This document shows positions 7,243-13,805 of a DNA stretch of 15,422 nucleotides, piece after piece (the stretch's first letter is position 1; each line of letters starts with the position of its first letter). Under the pieces are notes generated by a model that was not told the DNA's origin, searched no databases, and saw only the letters and a list, made by a program, of their open reading frames with translations. The stretch is from Synergistaceae bacterium (GTDB taxonomy: Bacteria; Synergistota; Synergistia; Synergistales; Synergistaceae). The stretch covers positions 1 to 15,422 of the forward strand of contig JAAYEY010000176.1 in NCBI GenBank assembly GCA_012728505.1, written 5' to 3'. The position numbers and the translations under genes were made by a program.

Positions 7243-8696
7243 AAAAACTGCCCCTTTTTTTTATTCTTATTTTTTCTGCACTTTTGCTGTTTCCTTCTGA
7301 ATCTTACCCCATTGTAAAAGAAGTCTCCGTTATTCTTGACCAAGGTACGACTAACGCCGCTCTTTCGGGTACTGGTATGAAATTTGTCGACGCTAGTGGA
7401 AAAGACATCATACTCTCCGGCACATATACCATTCAAAAAAAAGACAACGTGAATTTGTCAGTAGGGAAAAACCTTTTCAGGCTACCAGTAAAAGTCATTT
7501 CAGACATGCCAATAAAATATAACGAACGGGCCTATTACAGCTCATTACTAATTAAAAACTCACCCAATGGATTTAAGGTTTCAAACATAGTAGATATTGA
7601 GCTTTATCTTAGGGGCGTAATAAAACCTGAAATGAATCCAAAATGGCACATTGAAGCTCTTAAAGCTCAATGCATCCTTGCTCGTACCTTTGCGGTTAAC
7701 GCCGGCAGCAGACACGGAGAAGATGAACTCTGTTCTACATACCACTGCCAGGTCTATAGAGGGATAGCTGCAGAGGACGCGACAGCAAACAGGGCTATTG
7801 AAGAAACTTCTGGTTTAATACTAAGATGGAAAGGCAGCCCAGCTAGTGTTCATTACCATTCTGACAGCGGGGGCATGGTAACTTCTTCCAAAAACGTCTG
7901 GGGTGGTGAGACTCCATATCTCATGCCAAAAGCTGAACCTTTTGCATATTCCGGACCAAATACCTTATGGGAGACTACCATCCCAACGTCGTTCATAGAA
8001 TCTAAACTTTTAGGAAAGGGTATAGATATCGGAACAATAGATACTATTACACCTTTAAAAAGAGATGAGACGGGACGAGTGCTCAACATGGAAATAAAAG
8101 GAACCATCGGCAGAAAAACTATTTCCGGATACGCATTCAGAAGTCTGTTAGGTGCTGAGAAATTAAAAAGCACGCTTTTCGAATTTGGAGCACGATCTAA
8201 ATACATTAACGATAAGCGCCAATCCCTATCTGCAGCAACTCATTCACCAAAAAGTGAAAAGGATATAACGAGCTCTGTTCCTGAAAAGATAGACCTCTCT
8301 GAAATGCCCTATGACAAAGAAGAAAAAATCATTTGGCTGACAAAAAAAGGGTTCTTTACAACCTTGGAGCTTATGGAAATCCTTTCAAGACCTGATGATA
8401 TCGATCAATCTCTGGAAAAGGGCATTGCACGCTTAGAAGGCCGTCTGCCTATGCCAGAGAAACCAATTCATAAAGTAGAAGAAAACCCAACTGAAAAAAT
8501 CAAAACCCTGACCATTAATTTCGTCCCCGACTTATCAATGTCTTCGGCATCAGGTCCGACTGTAAGAATTTTTGGGAGAGGCGCAGGTCACGGAGTAGGG
8601 TTCTCTCAGTGGGGAGCTAAGACTATGGCTGAACAAGGCTGGAGTTTCAAACAAATACTAGAATATTATTTTCCAGGAACCACAGTAGGACAGTGA
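7239..8696 (+). CDS. SpoIID/LytB domain protein with internal insert, exported
   Basis: The 485-residue protein starts with a signal peptide (Lys-Lys, then a hydrophobic stretch to about residue 19), so it acts outside the cytoplasmic membrane. The SpoIID core follows: YLRGVIKPEM (about 123-132, with the Glu equivalent to the catalytic residue of SpoIID lytic transglycosylases), EALKAQCILARTFAV, a Cys/His cluster LCSTYHCQVY resembling the zinc site of SpoIID, and HSDSGG. The C-terminal signature GRGAGHGVGFSQWGA lies at about 446-460. SpoIID cleaves stem-peptide-free peptidoglycan; outside sporulation the family is linked to septal wall processing. Oddly, about 120 charged residues (roughly 320-440) separate the core from the C-terminal signature, where ordinary members are short. 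TTG at 7239 is preferred to GTG at 7230. It lies between DUF2905 (overlapping stop) and queA. Confidence 0.88.
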   Translation: MKKLPLFFILIFSALLLFPSESYPIVKEVSVILDQGTTNAALSGTGMKFVDASGKDIILSGTYTIQKKDNVNLSVGKNLFRLPVKVISDMPIKYNERAYYSSLLIKNSPNGFKVSNIVDIELYLRGVIKPEMNPKWHIEALKAQCILARTFAVNAGSRHGEDELCSTYHCQVYRGIAAEDATANRAIEETSGLILRWKGSPASVHYHSDSGGMVTSSKNVWGGETPYLMPKAEPFAYSGPNTLWETTIPTSFIESKLLGKGIDIGTIDTITPLKRDETGRVLNMEIKGTIGRKTISGYAFRSLLGAEKLKSTLFEFGARSKYINDKRQSLSAATHSPKSEKDITSSVPEKIDLSEMPYDKEEKIIWLTKKGFFTTLELMEILSRPDDIDQSLEKGIARLEGRLPMPEKPIHKVEENPTEKIKTLTINFVPDLSMSSASGPTVRIFGRGAGHGVGFSQWGAKTMAEQGWSFKQILEYYFPGTTVGQ

Positions 8697-8700
8697 GGGA
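8695..8700 (+). promoter_or_regulatory. Ribosome binding site for queA
   Basis: GAGGGA overlaps the stop of the SpoIID-like gene and lies seven bases before ATG at 8708. A possible in-frame GTG at 8693 is thereby rejected as the start. Confidence 0.7.
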
Positions 8701-8707
8701 AAATTTA

Positions 8708-9763
8708 ATGGACATTACAAAAATTGATTTTCTAAAAACATCGACCTTTGATTACCTGCTCCCTAAAGAACTGATAGCTCAAGACCCAGTTGAACCAAGA
8801 GATTCATCAAGGCTTCTTGTCCTTCACAGAGATTCTGGGGTCATAGAACATGAAAGATTTAAAGATATAAAGACCCATCTAATAGAAGGGGATCTTCTTG
8901 TGCTCAACGATACCAGGGTTCTTCCCGCACGGGTCACTGGAATAAAGAAAAATGGAAATGCAAAAGTTGAAATTTTTTTTCTATCTCCATCATCAGAGCC
9001 CAGAAAATGGACTGCTCTTGTCAGACCGGGCAGAAAACTTAATGAGGGCACAAACGTCCTGCTAGGGGATGATGAGGAGGTAACAATAGGTGAAAGGCTG
9101 GATGACGGAGTGAGGAATGTATATTTTAACTCTTCCTACGACCCGTTAGAAATCATACACAAATATGGACAAACACCCTTCCCTCACTACATTACCGAGT
9201 CTCATGCAGAGCCGGAACAATACCAAACTGTCTATTCAAAACACGAAAAAGAAAATTCTGTTGCATCACCAACAGCAGGACTCCATTTTACAGAAGAACT
9301 TCTAAGAGAAATTAGATCAAAAGGTGTAGATGTCGCTTTTGTGACCCTGCAAGTGGGGCTTGGAACTTTTCGCCCGGTAAAAACAGATAATATCTGCGAT
9401 CACATAATGCACAACGAAATCTGCGAAGTCTCAGAAGTAACTGCTCAAAAAATCAAAGAGGCACAAAAAAGGGCAGGCCGTGTCATAGCTGTGGGAACTA
9501 CTGTCGTAAGGACTCTTGAATCATTTGCTGCACAGTATGGCGAAGTAATACCCGGAATGCTTGACACTAGACTTTTTATTACACCCGGATACAATTTCAA
9601 AGTCATTGACGCTTTGATAACAAACTACCATCTGCCTAAGAGCACTCTGTTGATGTTGGTCTCAGCCTTCGGAGGATACGATAAGGTAATGGAAGCGTAC
9701 AAGGAAGCTGTAAATCTTAGATATCGTTTTTTCTCATTTGGTGACTCAATGTTTATTTGTTAA
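8708..9763 (+). CDS. queA: S-adenosylmethionine:tRNA ribosyltransferase-isomerase
   Basis: QueA transfers and isomerises the ribosyl part of S-adenosylmethionine onto 7-aminomethyl-7-deazaguanine in tRNA, making epoxyqueuosine at wobble position 34. The 351-residue protein matches the family in length. Motifs include the N-terminal FDYLLPKELIAQ.P, SRLLVL, GDLLVLNDTRVLPAR, the SVASPTAGLHFTEELL segment, VTLQVGLGTFRPV, ITNYHLPKSTLLMLVSAF, and the C-terminal FGDSMFI. The start ATG at 8708 follows the previous stop by 11 bases. It closes the yebC-ruv cluster and is followed by a strong terminator. In many bacteria tgt, which supplies the substrate tRNA, comes next; here it does not, so it must lie elsewhere if the pathway is complete. 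Confidence 0.96.
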   Translation: MDITKIDFLKTSTFDYLLPKELIAQDPVEPRDSSRLLVLHRDSGVIEHERFKDIKTHLIEGDLLVLNDTRVLPARVTGIKKNGNAKVEIFFLSPSSEPRKWTALVRPGRKLNEGTNVLLGDDEEVTIGERLDDGVRNVYFNSSYDPLEIIHKYGQTPFPHYITESHAEPEQYQTVYSKHEKENSVASPTAGLHFTEELLREIRSKGVDVAFVTLQVGLGTFRPVKTDNICDHIMHNEICEVSEVTAQKIKEAQKRAGRVIAVGTTVVRTLESFAAQYGEVIPGMLDTRLFITPGYNFKVIDALITNYHLPKSTLLMLVSAFGGYDKVMEAYKEAVNLRYRFFSFGDSMFIC

Positions 9764-9780
9764 AAAATATTTGTTTTCAT

Positions 9781-9832
9781 ATAAAGAGAGTCGGGTCCTA
9801 TGATTGAGGGCCCGACTCTCTTTATGTTTTTT
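9781..9832. terminator. Bidirectional terminator between queA and hutI
   Basis: An 18-bp stem (9781-9798 with 9808-9825, one G-U pair, GC-rich middle GAGTCGGG) has a nine-base loop. On the plus strand it is followed by GTTTTTTT, terminating the queA transcript. Read on the minus strand it lies 16 bases past the hutI stop, with an A/T-rich tail, so it can serve both convergent operons. Confidence 0.88.
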
Positions 9833-9840
9833 TACTGTTT

Positions 9841-11085
9841 TTAAGCTACGCGCTCAGCCAGTTTGTGAACTTCAACTACAGAGGTGCTTCCTGCATGATA
9901 TGCCAATGTCGTAGGAGTCTCTCCGTCAAGCAGAAGGAAGTCTGCCTGCTTTCCCGGTTCAAGACTTCCAACCTTGTGCTGCCTGTTTATCGCATAGGCA
10001 GCGTTCAAGGTCGAGGCGACAAGCGCTTCCTCAATCGTCATGTTCATATTCATTACGCCAAGTCCAAATATGAATGGTACCGATTCACAGAAGCAGGAAC
10101 CCGGGTTACAGTCTGTTGCTAAGGCTACAGGAACTTCCCAGTCAATCATGTCTCTGCCTCTGGCATATGGTTTTTTAAGGCTGTACGCCGTCGCAGGAAG
10201 CAAAACTGCGATAGATCCGGCTCTGCCCATTGCCCGAAGGTTCTCTTCGCTCGCAGCAAGCAGATGTTCGGCAGACCTGACTTTAAGTTCTGCAGCAAGA
10301 CCAGCTCCACCAAGATCATGGACTTCGTCTGCGTGGATCTTCAATTCAAATCCTAACGCTTTGGCCGCCTTCAGTATTTTTCTGCTCTGGTCCACTGAAA
10401 AAACGCCCTCTTCACAGAATATGTCGCAGAACTCTGCTATTCCTTGATCCTTAACCTTAGGTAGCATCTCGTTGATTATCAGGTCAACAAAATCATCAGG
10501 TCTCTCTTTATATTCGGTTGGTACCGCGTGGGCTCCCATAAAAGTCGGGACGACGTCAAGAGGAGTCTCCCTTGAAATCCTTTGGATAACAGAGAGCATC
10601 TTGAGCTCAAGGTCTAGGTCAAGCCCGTATCCGCTCTTTATCTCTACGGTGGTGGTGCCTTTTTCAAGGGCAGCCATCGCCAGTTTTTTGGTATTACAGA
10701 AAAGCTGCTCTTCTGTAGCATTTTGGACAGCTTTTACGGATGAGAGTATCCCGCCTCCACGTTTTAGTATTTCAAGGTAGGGGAGACCGTCAAGTCTCAT
10801 TTTAAATTCGTCTTCGCGTCTTTTTGCGAAACAGAGATGGGTGTGCGGATCCACAAATCCCGGTATCACGCATACCCCTTCCATGTCTCTTTCTTCATTT
10901 ACATAAGATGCAGAAAGACCACCCAGGATGTCTTTTTCATCACCGATTTTTTCAATCAGTCCATTTACGGCAAGGATTGCTCCCCGGCTGTACTCTTTAA
11001 TTTCACCCTGCTCTTTGCCTCTGAGAGGATGACCAGGATCAAGGGGAGTGAAAATCCTTGCGTTCCTGTAAAGTTTTACTGTCAT
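9841..11085 (-). CDS. hutI: Imidazolonepropionase
   Basis: HutI hydrolyses 4-imidazolone-5-propanoate to N-formimino-L-glutamate, the third step of histidine degradation, in the cytoplasm. It is a metal-dependent amidohydrolase of 414 residues. Visible are the metal-binding HTH in FVDPHTHLCF (81-83), the conserved SGYGLD (151-156), the H of FMGAHAVP (186), HADE (251-254) with metal His and catalytic-region Glu, SAEHLL with His274, and ALATDCNPGS with the metal Asp at 325. The start ATG overlaps the stop of ftcD by four bases (ATGA, 11082-11085), so the two are translationally coupled. It is the last gene of the hutH-ftcD-hutI operon. Length and motifs are fully normal. Confidence 0.96.
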   Translation of the reverse strand: MTVKLYRNARIFTPLDPGHPLRGKEQGEIKEYSRGAILAVNGLIEKIGDEKDILGGLSASYVNEERDMEGVCVIPGFVDPHTHLCFAKRREDEFKMRLDGLPYLEILKRGGGILSSVKAVQNATEEQLFCNTKKLAMAALEKGTTTVEIKSGYGLDLDLELKMLSVIQRISRETPLDVVPTFMGAHAVPTEYKERPDDFVDLIINEMLPKVKDQGIAEFCDIFCEEGVFSVDQSRKILKAAKALGFELKIHADEVHDLGGAGLAAELKVRSAEHLLAASEENLRAMGRAGSIAVLLPATAYSLKKPYARGRDMIDWEVPVALATDCNPGSCFCESVPFIFGLGVMNMNMTIEEALVASTLNAAYAINRQHKVGSLEPGKQADFLLLDGETPTTLAYHAGSTSVVEVHKLAERVA

Positions 11086-12005
11086 TCCGCTCTCTCACCC
11101 ATCAGTTCCAGAAGCTGAAGTTCCAGTATCTGCGCGGGGTCAAAGTCGTTTATCTGCATGTAGTAAGCAGCGCTTTCGATTATTGCATTTACAGGGATCA
11201 TACCGTAGACTTCTGTTTCAATGATTTGGACTCCCCAACGCTTAGCTTCCATCCTTATCATTTCGACCACTCTGTAGAGTGAATTTTTTTCATAATCCAC
11301 TAGGTTCATGCTAACCTGAGTGATGCCCCGTTCCTCAAGGGCGAGACCAATGCCCTTAACATGGCAGAAACCGCCGGAGGAAGCTCTTACCGTGTTTGCT
11401 ATCTTCTTTGCCACATCAACATCAGCGGTGTCGAGGTTGACATTGAAAGCCACAAGAAATTTGCGGGCACCGACAACTGTAGCTCCGGCAGTAGCATGAA
11501 GTCCGGGACCTCCTACGTCGGGCATTCTCTCTTCTTTTGTCTTTGCCTCTTCCTTAAGTACCTCATACTGTCCCTTACGGATGACCTCAAGACGCTTCCT
11601 ATCGGGTCTTTTTGCCGCATCCTCGTAATAATATACAGGAATGCCGCATTCTTTAAAGTAACGCTCTCCAAAACTGCGAGCCAGTTCTATACAATCTTCC
11701 ATAGAAATATCTTTGATTGGAGTAAAAGGGATTACGTCTACTGCGCCTATCCTTGGATGTCCTCCCTGATGAGAGTTCATGTCAATATTCTCAAGCGCTA
11801 TCTTAGCTGCAGCTATCAGAGCATCCTGTATTGGTGCCGGAGCACCGACAAGGCTTATGACAAGTCTGTTATGGTCTTCATCAGCACGATGGTCAAGAAG
11901 GTAAACACCTTTTTTGTCCTTGAAACAAGCAACTATCTTTTCAATAACTTCCGGGCGCCTACCTTCACTGAAGTTCGGCACACATTCGATCAACTGCATA
12001 GCCAT
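11082..12005 (-). CDS. ftcD: Glutamate formiminotransferase
   Basis: This enzyme transfers the formimino group of N-formimino-L-glutamate to tetrahydrofolate, yielding glutamate and 5-formiminotetrahydrofolate, the final step of histidine breakdown in this route. The 307-residue protein is the transferase part only (two alpha/beta subdomains). Motifs are ECVPNFSEGR at the N-terminus, LLDHRADEDHNR, and SHQGGHPRIGAVDV with the catalytic-type His (about residue 83), then GIPVYYYEDAA. The cyclodeaminase domain fused in animal FTCD is absent; a separate cyclodeaminase is expected elsewhere. Three in-frame ATGs exist. The first (12011) is only one base from the strong AAGGAGG, so the second (12005), seven bases away, is chosen. 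hutH ends 31 bases upstream of the first ATG, and hutI overlaps the stop. Confidence 0.94.
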   Translation of the reverse strand: MAMQLIECVPNFSEGRRPEVIEKIVACFKDKKGVYLLDHRADEDHNRLVISLVGAPAPIQDALIAAAKIALENIDMNSHQGGHPRIGAVDVIPFTPIKDISMEDCIELARSFGERYFKECGIPVYYYEDAAKRPDRKRLEVIRKGQYEVLKEEAKTKEERMPDVGGPGLHATAGATVVGARKFLVAFNVNLDTADVDVAKKIANTVRASSGGFCHVKGIGLALEERGITQVSMNLVDYEKNSLYRVVEMIRMEAKRWGVQIIETEVYGMIPVNAIIESAAYYMQINDFDPAQILELQLLELMGERAE

Positions 12006-12012
12006 ATTCATT

Positions 12013-12019
12013 CCTCCTT
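12013..12019 (-). promoter_or_regulatory. Strong ribosome binding site of ftcD
   Basis: AAGGAGG on the minus strand lies in the short hutH-ftcD gap. Its distance of seven bases selects the ATG at 12005 over the one at 12011. Confidence 0.75.
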
Positions 12020-12042
12020 GAATTTAATTAACCCGTTCTATT

Positions 12043-13575
12043 TTACTTCAATTCTCCGATTTCTTTCTCAACTGCATCAATTAATGTGCCGTCAATTACA
12101 AGTTTAAGAGATTTTAACATAAGAGGCTGCATGTATTGATCTTTTGCATAGAAGGGCACTTCTGTACGAAATGCTTTGTACGCAGCAGATGTCCCTAGCC
12201 CCGGTTTCAAAGGAGCTCTGAAATCGATGCCCTGAGAAGCGTTTAGCATCTCAATGGCAATTACACGAGTAACGTTGTTCAATATTGTAAGCCCTTTTTT
12301 TGCACTGAATGCCCCCATGGAGACGTGGTCTTCCTGGCCTGCTGAGGTCGGTATCGAATCTACGCACGACGGGTGTGCCAGTACTTTGTTCTCGGAAACG
12401 ATCGCAGCGGCAGTATACTGAGGAATCATGAAACCACTGTTAACTCCACTTTCAGCGACAAGAAATGGAGGAAGGTCCGACATTTTGTGATCGACAAGTC
12501 GAGCCACACGCCGCTCAGAGATATTTGCGATTTCGGCAACTGCTATTCCGAAAAAATCCATTGCCATTGCTATTGGTTGTCCGTGGAAGTTGCCTCCGCT
12601 AATTGCATCTCCGTCCTCATGGAAAATGATAGGATTGTCGGTCACTGAATTTATCTCAATGTTGATAACATTTTCTACATATGCGAGAGCATCCCTGCTT
12701 GCTCCATGAACCTGCGGCAGACAACGTAGTGAGTATGCGTCTTGGACACGGTCCTTTTTGTATGTTTCTATTATTTCGCTTTTTTCAATAAGCCTTCTCA
12801 TGTTTTCAGCAACTATTCCTTGACCTACTTGGGGCCGGAGATCGTGGGTTCGCTTGTCAAATGCATATGGAACTGCATGTAGTGCTTCGGCAGAAAGTCC
12901 AGCTGCAATATCGGCGTTCTTCATAAGTCTATTGGCATCGAACACGCAAAGAGATGCTATTCCCGTCATTACCGTTGTGCCGTTATTCAGTGCAAGTCCT
13001 TCTTTAGGCATGAGCCCTACCGGCTTCATTCCCACAATGTTAAGGGCTTCAAGTGTCGGCATTTTTTTTCCTTTAAATACGACATCTCCAAGTCCTATCA
13101 GGGTTATGGCAAGGTGGGAAAGCGGGCAAAGGTCTCCGCTGGCTCCTACTGAGCCCTGGCGTGGAATGACAGGATGAATGCCAAGATTAAGATAGTTCAC
13201 TAGCTGGCTAAGAGTCTGTAGGCTTATCCCTGAGTAACCTCTCGTAAGTGTGTTTATCCTTAGAAGCATTATCGCTCTTACATAATCTTCTGGCAGAGCT
13301 TCGCCGAAACCGCACGCGTGGCTCATAAGCAGGTTTTCCTGAAGCTGGCGGCTCTGGTCACGAGGAATAACTACTGAGGCTAAATCTCCAAATCCGGTGG
13401 TAATACCGTAAACAACACGGCCTTCGTCTACCCATTGCTGAACTGAATCAGCACACTCTGTTATTACTTTCTTCGCGTTAGGGTCTAGCTCGACCCTATA
13501 ACCATTTCTTGCTACGTTAACTATATCGCTTATTGTTAGAGATTTACCATCAAGAATAACTACATTTGAACTCAT
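12043..13575 (-). CDS. hutH: Histidine ammonia-lyase
   Basis: HutH removes ammonia from L-histidine to give urocanate, the entry step of the pathway. The 510-residue protein fits the family. The MIO cofactor forms from the Ala-Ser-Gly at 145-147 within GSVGASGDLCPLSH. YGITTGFG (56-63) carries the conserved active-site Tyr. Further signatures are ALNNGT, TDNPI and GNFHGQP, plus QEDHVSMG near the C-terminus. The ATG at 13575 is preceded by AAGGGG about ten bases upstream. It is the first gene of the minus-strand operon with ftcD and hutI and is divergent from hutU. A predicted promoter at 13727-13754 would give a leader of roughly 145 bases. Confidence 0.96.
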   Translation of the reverse strand: MSSNVVILDGKSLTISDIVNVARNGYRVELDPNAKKVITECADSVQQWVDEGRVVYGITTGFGDLASVVIPRDQSRQLQENLLMSHACGFGEALPEDYVRAIMLLRINTLTRGYSGISLQTLSQLVNYLNLGIHPVIPRQGSVGASGDLCPLSHLAITLIGLGDVVFKGKKMPTLEALNIVGMKPVGLMPKEGLALNNGTTVMTGIASLCVFDANRLMKNADIAAGLSAEALHAVPYAFDKRTHDLRPQVGQGIVAENMRRLIEKSEIIETYKKDRVQDAYSLRCLPQVHGASRDALAYVENVINIEINSVTDNPIIFHEDGDAISGGNFHGQPIAMAMDFFGIAVAEIANISERRVARLVDHKMSDLPPFLVAESGVNSGFMIPQYTAAAIVSENKVLAHPSCVDSIPTSAGQEDHVSMGAFSAKKGLTILNNVTRVIAIEMLNASQGIDFRAPLKPGLGTSAAYKAFRTEVPFYAKDQYMQPLMLKSLKLVIDGTLIDAVEKEIGELK

Positions 13576-13696
13576 TATAAAAATCCCCTTTTTTTAGTTT
13601 AGATACCTTTCTCTAATGCCCCTGGTGCTATAATCATGATATTAAGGTAAAACATTTTACTATTAATTATTTATCACATTTCACAGCTTTAGCACT

Positions 13697-13724
13697 TTGC
13701 ATTCCTAAATTTTTGCGTTACAAT
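13697..13724 (+). promoter_or_regulatory. Possible hutU promoter
   Basis: TACAAT (13719-13724) is a good -10 box, and TTGCAT (13697-13702) a weak -35 with a 16-base spacer. Transcription would start near 13731, just before the inverted repeat at 13735-13766. It is back-to-back with the predicted hutH promoter. Confidence 0.45.
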
Positions 13725-13726
13725 AT

Positions 13727-13754
13727 AGTATAGTCAGATATTATTCTTAGTCAA
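13727..13754 (-). promoter_or_regulatory. Probable sigma-70-type promoter of the hutH operon
   Basis: Read on the minus strand, TTGACT (13749-13754) and TATACT (13727-13732) are separated by 16 bases, each one mismatch from consensus. The -35 box covers the centre of the palindrome at 13735-13766, and one arm of the palindrome fills the spacer. Confidence 0.65.
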
Positions 13755-13766
13755 GAATAATATCTG
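13735..13766. promoter_or_regulatory. Perfect inverted repeat in the divergent hut promoter region
   Basis: The left arm CAGATATTATTCTT (13735-13748) is the exact reverse complement of 13753-13766, with a four-base centre AGTC. It overlaps the predicted hutH promoter and the start of the predicted hutU transcript, so it is a likely operator for a dimeric or tetrameric regulator. It is AT-rich and lacks a T-run, so it does not look like a terminator. No known operator consensus was recognised. Confidence 0.65.
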
Positions 13767-13805
13767 AAAATAATCATAAAACTTGATGAACGGAGTTGGC
13801 GCAAA

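Noticed and set aside
10040..10780. Open frames on the plus strand opposite hutI (for example 10040-10447 and 10472-10780)
   Set aside because: They lie antisense to a fully conserved imidazolonepropionase frame and their translations resemble no family. They are shadows of its codon usage.
11361..12107. 248-codon plus-strand frame opposite ftcD
   Set aside because: It is antisense to ftcD, which has all family motifs. The translation is low-complexity and Cys/Ser/Tyr-rich, with no ribosome binding site.
13735..13766. The hut palindrome as a transcription terminator
   Set aside because: It has an AT-rich stem, no T-run on either strand and a position between divergent starts. Operator function fits better.
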